Under the pieces are notes generated by a model. The model was not told the DNA's origin and made no database searches. It was given only the letters and a program-made list of their open reading frames with translations. Shown in pieces: positions 25,705 through 33,371 of a stretch of 64,000 bases of DNA; the first letter of the stretch is position 1, and the number at the start of each line of letters is the position of its first letter. The position numbers were made by a program, and so were the translations under genes. Location of the stretch: positions 1-64,000 of the forward strand of contig JAFRYA010000006.1 in the NCBI GenBank assembly GCA_017441295.1, written 5' to 3'. Source of the stretch: Lachnospiraceae bacterium (lineage in GTDB: Bacteria > Bacillota > Clostridia > Lachnospirales > Lachnospiraceae).

Positions 25705-26349
25705 CTATAATATTATGCCATCGGCCACTTCAATGCCATATTTGGCCAGGTCTACGCGGCCGTCCGCCACTTCAATCCCGTCCGCTTCGAGCAGAGCCTG
25801 CTGTCTGCCGGCGCCGCCGAAGGCAAATTCTCCGGAGAGTTCTCCTTTGGAATTTACCACACGAAAGCATGGCGTACCGTCAGGGTCAGGGTTCTTGTGC
25901 AGCGCGTTTCCGACCGCCCTGCTCATTCGCGGATTCCCTGCGAGCTCGGCAATCTGTCCATATGTGGCCACGTGACCGGCAGGGATCTTTCGAACTGCTT
26001 CGTAGATGCGCTGCGTAGGACTGACCGCGATCATATCATAGCTCTCCGCGATCATTCTCTTAATATCTTTATCGGGAATGGAGCCATCCAGGATGATGGT
26101 GTTCCAGTGATCTTTGTTCTGATGATAGCCCGGCTGGACAGACGCGAAGGTGTTTCTCCAGAAATCTCTCCACTCGGGGTCAGCCTTGACGTTCAGACAG
26201 ATATAACCGTCCTTTTCGTAGGTCCAGAGAAAAGCCTTATTGTTGGGCTTGTAGCGGACCAGCTGCCAATTCCGGTCGTGGAAAGGCGCGTCCTGAAATG
26301 TGTCGGGAAACGATAATCCGTATTTTAGAGCCTGTGCGCGTGTTTTCAT
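25705..26349 (-). CDS. YjbR/MmcQ domain fused to an MGMT-like DNA alkyltransferase domain
   Basis: Residues 1 to about 108 match the MmcQ/YjbR fold (YGLSFPDTFQDAPFHD, ICLNVKADP, PGYHQNKDHWNTI). Residues about 110-214 match the C-terminal part of O6-methylguanine-DNA methyltransferase: IPAGHVATYGQIAELAG, RAVGNALHKNPDPDGTPCFRVVNSKG. The acceptor cysteine is present, but the motif PCHRV reads PCFRV; the His normally takes part in the hydrogen-bond network that activates the Cys. It may be a true alkyltransferase with altered chemistry or an alkyl-lesion recogniser. It overlaps the upstream gene (26346) by four bases in a three-gene operon. Confidence 0.82.
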   Translation of the reverse strand: MKTRAQALKYGLSFPDTFQDAPFHDRNWQLVRYKPNNKAFLWTYEKDGYICLNVKADPEWRDFWRNTFASVQPGYHQNKDHWNTIILDGSIPDKDIKRMIAESYDMIAVSPTQRIYEAVRKIPAGHVATYGQIAELAGNPRMSRAVGNALHKNPDPDGTPCFRVVNSKGELSGEFAFGGAGRQQALLEADGIEVADGRVDLAKYGIEVADGIIL

Positions 26350-27050
26350 CTTCTTTTCCTGATCAAATTATAAATACTGAACGGCAGATACATTATAACC
26401 AGAACAATCATGGCGAATATGCCGAAGAACAACAGATACAGCGGAAGGATTCCGCCTGCCAGATTATATAGCGGTTCCAGAGGTGAGCCCGGTACAGGCC
26501 TGTTCAGGAACATAAAGTTCGTGTGCAGATAGAAGTTGGCCATCCAAGCGATGGCGGCAGCTACAACCAGGAACACAGCAGGTTTCCATATGGCCCTGAG
26601 CCTTGGACGGATCCTGCCTGAAGTGAGCTGCATGATAATATACATAGACATCAGACAGTGCATAGTGAAGCTGTGCAGTGACGGATAGCTGAAGATCGGA
26701 TACATGGTCCAGTTCGGGAAGAGCAGCGCGCTCCACACTCCCGGCAGGCAGACTGCATAAAGCGTCTGGGCCAGCCAGTCCGACAGGTGTACGCTGTGGA
26801 ATAATATCAGATAGATCGTCATCGCGCACAGATGCAGCGGGATAGCGTTCACGCTGAGCTCGCCGATGAAGTAAAAGATAATATAGTGGGCTATATCCAG
26901 CACAACCAGAAGCACGGCCAGCAAAAAGCCGGTCTTGTTCTGTGAGTCGCGGGATGCCCTTCTATAGAAAATGCCCGCGCACACGCTGGCAGCAGCGCAG
27001 ATCACCAAAATGATAATGTGCGGCGCGGAATATAATGTGAAACCGTACAT
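26346..27050 (-). CDS. TIGR02206/YwaF-like integral membrane protein
   Basis: A 234-residue protein with about seven membrane segments. The motifs IPLHLCAMTIYLIL, CLPGVWSALLFPNW and HSFTMHCLM, and the late segment with NFMFLNRPVPGSPLE, match the YwaF family of conserved membrane proteins (TIGR02206). No function is established for the family as far as I know. It is the middle gene of an operon with a DUF4298 protein before it (3-base gap) and the YjbR/MGMT fusion after it. Confidence 0.8.
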   Translation of the reverse strand: MYGFTLYSAPHIIILVICAAASVCAGIFYRRASRDSQNKTGFLLAVLLVVLDIAHYIIFYFIGELSVNAIPLHLCAMTIYLILFHSVHLSDWLAQTLYAVCLPGVWSALLFPNWTMYPIFSYPSLHSFTMHCLMSMYIIMQLTSGRIRPRLRAIWKPAVFLVVAAAIAWMANFYLHTNFMFLNRPVPGSPLEPLYNLAGGILPLYLLFFGIFAMIVLVIMYLPFSIYNLIRKRR

Positions 27051-27053
27051 AGT

Positions 27054-27368
27054 TTATAAATAACTCCTGAGTGCCTGAAGGATCTCGTCTAAGTCTTTGC
27101 GCCTGAGCAGCAGATCATAGATGCTGTCTTCTGTCAGCGCGCCGCGGTCAATACTCTGCGGAATGAGTCCGGCTTCGTCGTCTTCGAAGTCTCTCATCCA
27201 CTCGTCGCCCTCATAATACTCTGTGAGGATATCGAAATTCTCCTGCTCCTTGTCGTACTGCGCCAGAGCCTCGGCCAGACGCTCGATAGCGCCGTCCAGC
27301 TCGTCGCAGGCCGCTTCGGCAGATTTTAACAGGGCTCCCATTTTGCTGATACGTTCAATCTGGTTCAT
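27054..27368 (-). CDS. DUF4298-like small helical protein
   Basis: A 104-residue, strongly acidic, helical protein. The N-terminal half is a coiled coil (ACDELDGAIERLAEALAQYD), followed by LTEYYEGDEWMRDFEDDEAG and RGALTEDSIYDLL, the pattern I associate with DUF4298. Function unknown. It is first of a three-gene minus-strand operon; AAGGAGG precedes the ATG at 27368. The upstream gap holds a small-RNA gene on the other strand. Confidence 0.72.
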   Translation of the reverse strand: MNQIERISKMGALLKSAEAACDELDGAIERLAEALAQYDKEQENFDILTEYYEGDEWMRDFEDDEAGLIPQSIDRGALTEDSIYDLLLRRKDLDEILQALRSYL

Positions 27369-27439
27369 AGTCAGCCTCCTTTTCCCTGATTATAGCCTAA
27401 TTATAATGAAAATTCTTTTAAAAATATATGAAAAAAGAG

Positions 27440-27468
27440 TTGACAATAACTGAACGTTCATTTATTAT
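27440..27468 (+). promoter_or_regulatory. Strong promoter with a palindromic operator in its spacer
   Basis: Perfect -35 TTGACA (27440-27445), 17-base spacer, -10 TATTAT (27463-27468). The spacer contains TGAACGTTCA (27451-27460), a perfect 10-bp palindrome of the kind bound by TetR-family repressors. Start point about 27475. Confidence 0.8.
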
Positions 27469-27474
27469 TAAATT

Positions 27475-27569
27475 GCCAAGAAAAATACCAAGTTAATACC
27501 AAGAAAAGACGAACCAAGTAGTCTTCCGGGAAAATCCCGACATGCAAACCCCCGTTTTTCGGGGGTTTT
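27475..27569 (+). ncRNA. Candidate small RNA with four CCAAG repeats
   Basis: A strong promoter and a strong terminator enclose about 95 nt with no plausible coding frame. The 5' half is unstructured and A-rich with CCAAG at 27476, 27488, 27499 and 27514; the middle has a hairpin CGGGA-AAA-TCCCG (27527-27539); the end is a terminator stem. Repeated single-stranded motifs before a terminator suggest a base-pairing or protein-binding RNA. A separate promoter after the terminator drives the next gene, so it is not simply that gene's leader. Confidence 0.6.
27546..27569 (+). terminator. Terminator of the candidate small RNA
   Basis: AAACCCCCG (27546-27554), loop TTTTT, CGGGGGTTTT (27560-27569). 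Confidence 0.88.
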
Positions 27570-27570
27570 G

Positions 27571-27600
27571 TTGTGTTATTAATAATATAAGTGCTATAAT
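27571..27600 (+). promoter_or_regulatory. Promoter of the zinc-ribbon/permease fusion gene
   Basis: Extended -10 TGCTATAAT (TATAAT at 27595-27600) with a weak TTGTGT 18 bases upstream. The gene starts at 27630 behind AAAAGGAGGG. Confidence 0.65.
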
Positions 27601-27629
27601 GCTTTAAAACGATAAAAGGAGGGCATAAC

Positions 27630-29360
27630 ATGAAATGTACAGCTTGCGGCAATGAAAACGCTGAGGGAACCAGATTCTGCATTTACTGCGGAACTCCTCT
27701 GACTGCGCCGGCACCGGCGCCGGAGCCTGCAGCGCCCGCCGTTGAAGAAATAAAAGAAGAAAAGGTAAACCTGGTTCTGGAGGAGGCTCCTGCAGCAGAT
27801 CTGCAGCAGAGTTCCTTCCGGTCTGAGCCAGCTCCGGCTCCTGTGCAGCCTGCAGTTAAGCAGCGCCCGTTCAGGGACGGCAGAGGCAAATATATAGTTA
27901 AGAGACTGATATTCTTTGGATGTGCTCTGGCAATATGGATACTCGGTGTATTCCTGCTGAAAGGCGCGGTGCCGGACGGCGGCTATGGATGGCTGCCGCC
28001 GGATATATTTAACCGTCTGCTGCCGACGCTTATTCTGCTGCTGGTTCCGATTATTATAGCATTTATTATCAGTATGTTTGTCGGGCTGGCTAAAGGAGCT
28101 AAGGCTAAGAGCGTCATACGCATCATTTCGGCAGTCCTCAGGGCGATGGTTCCGTTCTCGCTGTCCCTAATGCTGATCTACTTGTTAGCATTTAAGGCCG
28201 GCTGGTTCCCGATCATGTATATGGGCTCAATTGACTCGCTGATATTGCCGTTGTTAACTCTGACTTTGCCTCTTACAGGATATCTGATGAACGCTGCGGT
28301 CAGCAACGGACGCAAACCGGGATTCGCGGGCTCTATAGGCGCAGTGGCAGCCTGCCTGGCGGACCATATGATAATCATCGTAATCGCGGAAATGGCGATG
28401 GAAATGCTTTTCGCTGTTCCGGGACTATGCACAATGATGATACAGATGATATATTCATACAATTTCGGACCATCATTCGTGGCCGTTGGCATCAGCCTGG
28501 GCGTGCTGGTATATCTGCTTAAACTCCTGAACGACGTTATTGCGTCGCTCTGCGCAGGCGGAGATCCGTCCGACCAGGTATACGGAGAGAGAGACAAGTC
28601 AGACAAAGCGGGCAAGGTGCTGCTGCTCGTTGGCATCATTTTCGCAGCTGTAATTGTTGTGGCAGCTATTGTCCTGCCGCTCTTTGCTAAAGAGAGCCTG
28701 ACAGTCGTTAGTTCACAGAACAATCTGCCTGCCGGCGCATCAGGACATATCCTGGGAACGGATACATTCGGCAGGGATCTGTTCGATGTTATGGCAGCAG
28801 CGCTTAGAAATACAATGATCGCCGGACTTGTCAATACAATAGTTGCCTGCATCATCGGCGGCATCTTCGGCATCCTGGCAGGCTTTATCAGAAACTGGGC
28901 GGCCGAGATATTCAAAGGATTCAGATATGTATTTGGTTACGGCGCACCGCTCACGATAATGATCCTGGCGGTACTGCTGGGCGTTAATTCACTGTTTACA
29001 ACGTTTGTTGTAGTTGGAATGTACTGCTGGGGCGGCATAGCAGATCGCGTTGCTGGCGCGATCAGGGCGAGAAAGAGCCATGCTTATGGCAGAACAGCCA
29101 TCGCGCTGCCGATACTGGAGCAGATTGTACAGACATTCTGTACATCTATGATCGGCGTTATTGTTATCGGCTTCCTGGGATTGGCGCGCAGGAGTCAGGC
29201 ATTTCCGACCTTTGGACAGTTGCTGAGCGACTTGAGATCAATGATCGGCAGAAACGATGCCTTTACAATTAGCATCTTCCTGGTAATTACATTGATGTTC
29301 ACCGGCTTCTACCTGCTGCATGCAGGACTGTCGGCTAAAGAGAAGTATACGTTTAAATAA
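27630..29360 (+). CDS. Zinc ribbon fused to DppB-like and DppC-like permease domains in one chain
   Basis: The 576-residue protein starts with a zinc ribbon (Cys3, Cys6, Cys17, Cys20), a Pro/Ala linker (about 25-85), and one membrane helix. Residues about 120-310 then resemble the DppB/OppB permease (RLLPTLILLLVPIIIAFII, AGWFPIMYMGS, LILPLLTLTLPLTGYLMN). After a polar stretch, residues about 330-576 resemble DppC/OppC (ASGHILGTDTFGRDLF, ALRNTMIAGLVNTIVACIIGG). The EAA-type coupling loops look degenerate. Peptide transporters normally use two separate permeases with ATPases and a binding protein, none of which is near. It may be a transporter half, or a repurposed membrane protein. Own promoter and terminator. 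Confidence 0.72.
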   Translation: MKCTACGNENAEGTRFCIYCGTPLTAPAPAPEPAAPAVEEIKEEKVNLVLEEAPAADLQQSSFRSEPAPAPVQPAVKQRPFRDGRGKYIVKRLIFFGCALAIWILGVFLLKGAVPDGGYGWLPPDIFNRLLPTLILLLVPIIIAFIISMFVGLAKGAKAKSVIRIISAVLRAMVPFSLSLMLIYLLAFKAGWFPIMYMGSIDSLILPLLTLTLPLTGYLMNAAVSNGRKPGFAGSIGAVAACLADHMIIIVIAEMAMEMLFAVPGLCTMMIQMIYSYNFGPSFVAVGISLGVLVYLLKLLNDVIASLCAGGDPSDQVYGERDKSDKAGKVLLLVGIIFAAVIVVAAIVLPLFAKESLTVVSSQNNLPAGASGHILGTDTFGRDLFDVMAAALRNTMIAGLVNTIVACIIGGIFGILAGFIRNWAAEIFKGFRYVFGYGAPLTIMILAVLLGVNSLFTTFVVVGMYCWGGIADRVAGAIRARKSHAYGRTAIALPILEQIVQTFCTSMIGVIVIGFLGLARRSQAFPTFGQLLSDLRSMIGRNDAFTISIFLVITLMFTGFYLLHAGLSAKEKYTFK

Positions 29361-29387
29361 AAAAGAGCCCCTCGGGGCTCTTTTTTT
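29358..29387 (+). terminator. Terminator after the permease fusion gene
   Basis: GAGCCC (29365-29370), loop CTCG, GGGCTC (29375-29380), A run before and seven T residues after; usable in both directions. Confidence 0.9.
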
Positions 29388-29400
29388 ATGGCTTTTGATA

Positions 29401-30210
29401 TTACCAGTTTGATTTTTCTTCTGCGTATACTTTAGGCAGAATCTTGTTCAGATTGGTGAATTCTTTAATGTTGTGGCATAAAAGACCTTTTGCGATGGCT
29501 TCGCATTCTGCTTCCGGAATCAGCTTGGTTACAGGCGCAAGGCACTGACCTTTTCCGTCAATGATATGATATCCAACCCAGAATCTTGCCTGGAATGTCA
29601 TAATACCGTCAACTTTCTTGGCGACCTCGGTCATAACTACAGGTACTTTCATAGGACCCATCAGAGCGTTTGCGCAGATCAGGAAGTCGCAGGTCTTTCC
29701 AACCTTGCTCATATCAAATCCCATTTCGCCCGGATTCTTAAAAGCAATTTCAATGTCTGTTGCAGGACCACCGGTTGACTCTTTTACATAGTGGGTAGCT
29801 CCCCAGGTCTTTTCTTCCATTGGAACTGAAGGATCAAGGGCAAGCCTTCTGCCTTCTTCGTTAATTTCCAGTCCAAAATGATCTTCCGGATCCCAGATTG
29901 CGTAACGGATCGGCTCCAGACCGTGCCATGCCCACCACCAGTAAAGCATATCTGCAGTAACATCCGGCATTGGGATGTTTCCGGCTATGAGCAGTCCGCC
30001 GTCCTTGGTTGGATAGAATCCAAGCTTTTCAGGATATGTGCCTGCTTCAAGCAGTTTGTTTCTGTCTTCAATCTCAAGGCATTCTTCAACTGTTCCTTTG
30101 CTGGCATCAACCATTGCCATCTGCTCCGGTGTTGGAGATGCAATTCCCTGCTCGTAATACTTATAAAAACTCTTTGTTTTAGCGTCTTCTGCTACTGGTA
30201 CTAATGCCAT
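29401..30210 (-). CDS. DAPG/phloretin hydrolase family protein
   Basis: A 269-residue protein that matches, by pattern, the family of 2,4-diacetylphloroglucinol hydrolase and phloretin hydrolase (C-C bond hydrolases acting on acylated phloroglucinols, zinc-dependent). The segment MLYWWWAWHGLEPIRYAIW followed by PEDHFGL is characteristic and contributes likely metal ligands. It is third in an operon behind a flavoprotein and a ferredoxin, under apparent TetR control. A role in breaking down a plant polyphenol or similar aromatic ketone is inferred; the substrate is not predictable. Confidence 0.75.
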   Translation of the reverse strand: MALVPVAEDAKTKSFYKYYEQGIASPTPEQMAMVDASKGTVEECLEIEDRNKLLEAGTYPEKLGFYPTKDGGLLIAGNIPMPDVTADMLYWWWAWHGLEPIRYAIWDPEDHFGLEINEEGRRLALDPSVPMEEKTWGATHYVKESTGGPATDIEIAFKNPGEMGFDMSKVGKTCDFLICANALMGPMKVPVVMTEVAKKVDGIMTFQARFWVGYHIIDGKGQCLAPVTKLIPEAECEAIAKGLLCHNIKEFTNLNKILPKVYAEEKSNW

Positions 30211-30219
30211 ATCTGTCTC

Positions 30220-30414
30220 CTATTTAACAATCTTAATTGCTGCAACTGCGCAGTCCTTGGCTGACTGTTCAGCCTGTTCTGCATATTCTGCCGGGATCTC
30301 ATCATAGAGAACATCGATGCAGTGCTCATCATAGTTTCTTTTGAAAAGGCATGGGAATTCGTCTTCACAAATGCCACAGCGGATACAATAGTTATTATTA
30401 ATCTCTATTCTCAT
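30220..30414 (-). CDS. Single-cluster [4Fe-4S] ferredoxin-like protein
   Basis: A 64-residue electron carrier. Cys10, Cys13 and Cys16 (CIRCGIC) with Cys55 near the C-terminus (DCAVAAIKI) fit one [4Fe-4S] cluster; the usual Pro after the last Cys is Ala, and Cys22 is extra. I choose ATG 30414, which has AAAGGA eight bases upstream; an in-frame TTG at 30435 would add seven residues without a ribosome site. It probably passes electrons to the flavoprotein encoded just upstream in the same operon. Confidence 0.82.
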   Translation of the reverse strand: MRIEINNNYCIRCGICEDEFPCLFKRNYDEHCIDVLYDEIPAEYAEQAEQSAKDCAVAAIKIVK

Positions 30415-30444
30415 AATATTATCCTTTCTTAACAATGTGGCTGA

Positions 30445-31995
30445 TTAACAGCTCTTTACATATGCTGCTGCGCTGTCGCCTGCGAGCATGCCTGTTGTCA
30501 TTGAACCGAATACCGTAGGACCTGCATTGGATGTTGGATTGCCATATATGCTGCCGGCAACCATGTCGCCTGCACCATAAAGTGCTTCAATAGGATTGCC
30601 ATTAACATCAAGCAAGTTTCCGTTTTCGTTGATCTGCAGACCACCTAATGTATCATATGATCCTGCGAAGATACGGAAACAGTAAATGTGGCCGCTTTCT
30701 TCTTTGACCGGAGCGATATAGTCTGCGCTGGTGTGGAATTCCGGATCATAACCGTCTTCGGCTGCTTTGTTGTACTTGGCGATGGTCTCTTTGAGGCCTG
30801 CCTCGTCAATGCCCATATACTCGGCTACTTCGTGAATGGTGTTGAAGTGACACATATGCTTGTTGCCTTTTGCGATAGCAGCATCCATCTGCTCCCTAAG
30901 ACCTGTCAGTTTAGCGCCCTTGAAGATGAAGTATACATAGTTCTCTTCAAACGCCTCTTCCATGCGTTTTACAGTAGTTTCGTCGAATATCATATATCCA
31001 TGCATGTTTGTCTGAGCGCAGTAAGCACGGCTCATAGCTGTATGCTGGTTGCTCATTTCCTCGTTGATGAAACGCTTGCCCTGCTCGTTTACACGGAGCC
31101 AAGGTTGCTCGGTAACAACTTTGATCTGATTTGGTGTAAGCCATGGAGTGTTAGGGCCGAGACGCACGCCCGGATTCGGTACTTCCGGATCACCGCTGAT
31201 AACCATAGGAGTCTTCATTCCGCCAATGCTCCATACGGCCTTTTGTCCGTCACCATCTTGGCAGCTGTCAGGGAATGTGATCATTACCTGATAACCATCT
31301 GTATATACTTCTTCGAATTTAGGATCAACATGAAGTATGCCTTCTTCTTTCATCATTTCCAGATTTCCTGAGCATCCTCCTGATGCTACGATGAGGGCTT
31401 TGCATTTAAGCTCGATCTCATTGCCTTCTTTGTCATAAGCGATAGCGCCTGTTACTTTATCGCCTGTCTTAACTATTTTTTTGATAGGTGTCTGGAAGAA
31501 GAACTGAACGCCTTCTTTTTCCAGTTTGAGACGTAATCTAAGAAGGGCAAGTGACAGAGCGTGTCCCTGTCCGCGTCCCTGAATAAAGTAATAATCTCCT
31601 ACATCAAGTCCGTTTGCGTGACCCTGAGTATATCCGCGCATGTTTCCATAATCAGCCGGATCTCTTGGAAATACGAACGGTGCTTCAATTTTCAGTTCTT
31701 CCAGGAAAATACGAGGAAATTCTGAAGAATACTTTACAACTTTGCTGATAAGATTCATGTTTCCGCCGTAATTTGAAAACCTTGCCAATACCTCGTAAGC
31801 TGCCTTCTGTGCTTCCGGTGTGTCCGGAGTAGAACAGAAGCACATCGGACAGTTAGAAACTGCGCCTCCCTGTGCCGGATACTTCTCAAATACTGCGATG
31901 TTAGTTACTCCGTTCTGGACGAGTTTGTAAGCCGCGCCCATTCCTGAAACGCCGCTTCCCATTACAACTACGTCAAAAGTCATTGTTTTGCCCAT
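30445..31995 (-). CDS. FAD-dependent fumarate-reductase-like flavoprotein
   Basis: A 516-residue FAD enzyme of the fumarate reductase/3-ketosteroid dehydrogenase/urocanate reductase superfamily. The N-terminal FAD site is VVVMGSGVSGMGAAY (about residues 9-23), followed by FEKYPAQGGAV; the substrate region contains GGCSGN and the C-terminal FAD site is ALYGAGDMVAGSIYG with GSMTTGMLAG. It has no signal peptide, heme motif or FMN-binding domain, so it is soluble and probably takes electrons from the adjacent ferredoxin. Likely reaction: reduction of an activated C=C bond of an aromatic or enoate substrate. First gene of the operon, divergent from the TetR pair. Confidence 0.82.
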   Translation of the reverse strand: MGKTMTFDVVVMGSGVSGMGAAYKLVQNGVTNIAVFEKYPAQGGAVSNCPMCFCSTPDTPEAQKAAYEVLARFSNYGGNMNLISKVVKYSSEFPRIFLEELKIEAPFVFPRDPADYGNMRGYTQGHANGLDVGDYYFIQGRGQGHALSLALLRLRLKLEKEGVQFFFQTPIKKIVKTGDKVTGAIAYDKEGNEIELKCKALIVASGGCSGNLEMMKEEGILHVDPKFEEVYTDGYQVMITFPDSCQDGDGQKAVWSIGGMKTPMVISGDPEVPNPGVRLGPNTPWLTPNQIKVVTEQPWLRVNEQGKRFINEEMSNQHTAMSRAYCAQTNMHGYMIFDETTVKRMEEAFEENYVYFIFKGAKLTGLREQMDAAIAKGNKHMCHFNTIHEVAEYMGIDEAGLKETIAKYNKAAEDGYDPEFHTSADYIAPVKEESGHIYCFRIFAGSYDTLGGLQINENGNLLDVNGNPIEALYGAGDMVAGSIYGNPTSNAGPTVFGSMTTGMLAGDSAAAYVKSC

Positions 31996-32086
31996 AAAAA
32001 CTCCTTTCTGAAATCAATAATAATTTGATTAAGTTCTGCCCATAAGATAAAATATTAAATGTGGATGAAGAAGTTCTCTTTTTGGG

Positions 32087-32109
32087 AAAAGTATTATAAT
32101 CGTACTTTT
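32087..32109 (+). promoter_or_regulatory. Candidate TetR operator overlapping the TetR-pair promoter
   Basis: AAAAGTA (32087-32093) and TACTTTT (32103-32109) form an exact inverted repeat around a -10 box TATAAT (32095-32100). This arrangement suits autorepression of the downstream tetR genes, and could also affect the divergent flavoprotein operon 90 bases away. Confidence 0.6.
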
Positions 32110-32141
32110 TTGCAAAAAGGTATGATTAATGGTGAGATAGT

Positions 32142-32726
32142 ATGATTAAGGACCGTAAAGAGTTTAACCGTCAGGAAACGCAAAAACATATACGCAGCGT
32201 GTTTTTCTCTTTATATAAAGAAAAGGGAATTGACGCTGTTTCCGTAAATGAGATCTGCAAAGAGGCAGGTATTGCGAAGTCAACATTTTATTTTTACTTC
32301 GATGATAAATACTCTGTGCTGGAGGCAATAGAAAATGACCTGCTGGAAGGGCTTAAAGGTCTTGTAGAGGACATTCACGGAGTTGACATTGGATTGGTAT
32401 CCAGAGGTCTGCCGATAGATGGCGCTGAGCCTATAGTAGTATTCATAAAAGAGAATATGGATGAATTCAAAGTTATTTTGGGACCAAAAGGCGACGCCAG
32501 CTTCGAGAGCCGCTGGCGTCAGAATATATCCCGAAAATTTATGGAACTGTTTATAAAAGAAATGACAAAGTCTGCCAATCCGGGGCTTTCGTGTTCAATA
32601 TTCTCATCCGCGCTGATCGGTGCATACAGATACTTTATTTTTGACAAGCCTGACACGCCTGTTGAGGATGTGGCCGTGATCATTGGTAACACATATAAAT
32701 ACGCATTAATGGATTTCCAGAAATAA
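32142..32726 (+). CDS. TetR/AcrR-family regulator (copy 1 of a tandem pair)
   Basis: 194 residues. The N-terminal DNA-binding domain has the TetR helix-turn-helix (VNEICKEAGIAKSTFYFYFDDKYSVLEAI split: VNEICKEAGIAKSTFYFYF), and the C-terminal domain would bind an effector or mediate dimerisation. A strongly similar paralogue follows 27 bases later. GGTGAG precedes ATG 32142; a seven-codon frame (ATG 32121) ends on that start codon and may couple translation. It is divergent from the flavoprotein/ferredoxin/hydrolase operon, its likely target. Confidence 0.88.
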   Translation: MIKDRKEFNRQETQKHIRSVFFSLYKEKGIDAVSVNEICKEAGIAKSTFYFYFDDKYSVLEAIENDLLEGLKGLVEDIHGVDIGLVSRGLPIDGAEPIVVFIKENMDEFKVILGPKGDASFESRWRQNISRKFMELFIKEMTKSANPGLSCSIFSSALIGAYRYFIFDKPDTPVEDVAVIIGNTYKYALMDFQK

Positions 32727-32753
32727 TTGCAGATAAGAAAGAAGGACGCATAA

Positions 32754-33341
32754 ATGGCATTAGACCGCAGAGAATTTAATCGTCAGGAGACGCAGCGGCA
32801 GATCAGGGATACCTTTTTGGAAATGTACAGGCAGAGAGGCATTGACGGAATAACCGTCAGTGACATCTGCAAGGAGGCGCAGGTCTCCAAATCCACATTT
32901 TATATGTATTTTGAGGATAAGTACTCAGTACTGGAGACCATTGAAAACTATCTTCTGGAGCAGCTGGCCAAGATAAATGAATCTGTCTCTGACAGTTCGA
33001 TCCTGCACGGACTTAACAACAAAGAATTCCGGGAAGGCAGGATGACGGCGGATTTTATTAAGGAACATATGGAGGAATTCCGCGCCATTATGGGACCGAA
33101 GGGAGATCCAAGCTTCGAAACCCGCTGGCGTCAGCATATTATGGAGAAATACCGGGAAGCCTTCCGCAAGCAGAGAAAGGATGACAGCAATGCGGGTGTT
33201 GCGTGCACCATTTTCACTTCCGTGCTAATAGGCGTTTACAGACATTTTATCTTTGAAAACCCGGACATTCCGAGAGAAGAGATTTCCGCAATCATCAGCG
33301 ATGTGCTAACGTATACGATGAGAACATTTCAGACAAAATAA
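32754..33341 (+). CDS. TetR/AcrR-family regulator (copy 2 of a tandem pair)
   Basis: 195 residues, a clear paralogue of copy 1 along its whole length: both share EFNRQETQ at the N-terminus, the helix-turn-helix KSTFYMYFEDKYSVLE, and an effector-domain motif with GPKGD.SFE.RWRQ. The duplication is old enough for about half of the residues to differ, so the two probably sense different ligands or form a heterodimer. GAAAGAAGGA precedes the ATG. The pair ends at a strong terminator shared with the convergent LysR gene. Confidence 0.88.
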   Translation: MALDRREFNRQETQRQIRDTFLEMYRQRGIDGITVSDICKEAQVSKSTFYMYFEDKYSVLETIENYLLEQLAKINESVSDSSILHGLNNKEFREGRMTADFIKEHMEEFRAIMGPKGDPSFETRWRQHIMEKYREAFRKQRKDDSNAGVACTIFTSVLIGVYRHFIFENPDIPREEISAIISDVLTYTMRTFQTK

Positions 33342-33367
33342 AAAGGAGAAGCGAAAGCTTCTCCTTT
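33342..33367. terminator. Bidirectional terminator between tetR copy 2 and lysR
   Basis: AAAGGAGAAGC (33342-33352), loop GAAA, GCTTCTCCTTT (33357-33367). Confidence 0.9.
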
Positions 33368-33371
33368 ATTA

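Noticed and set aside
32121..32144. Seven-codon leader frame overlapping the first tetR start
   Set aside because: Too short to support; the AAAAAGG before it is only one base from the ATG. Mentioned only as possible coupling.
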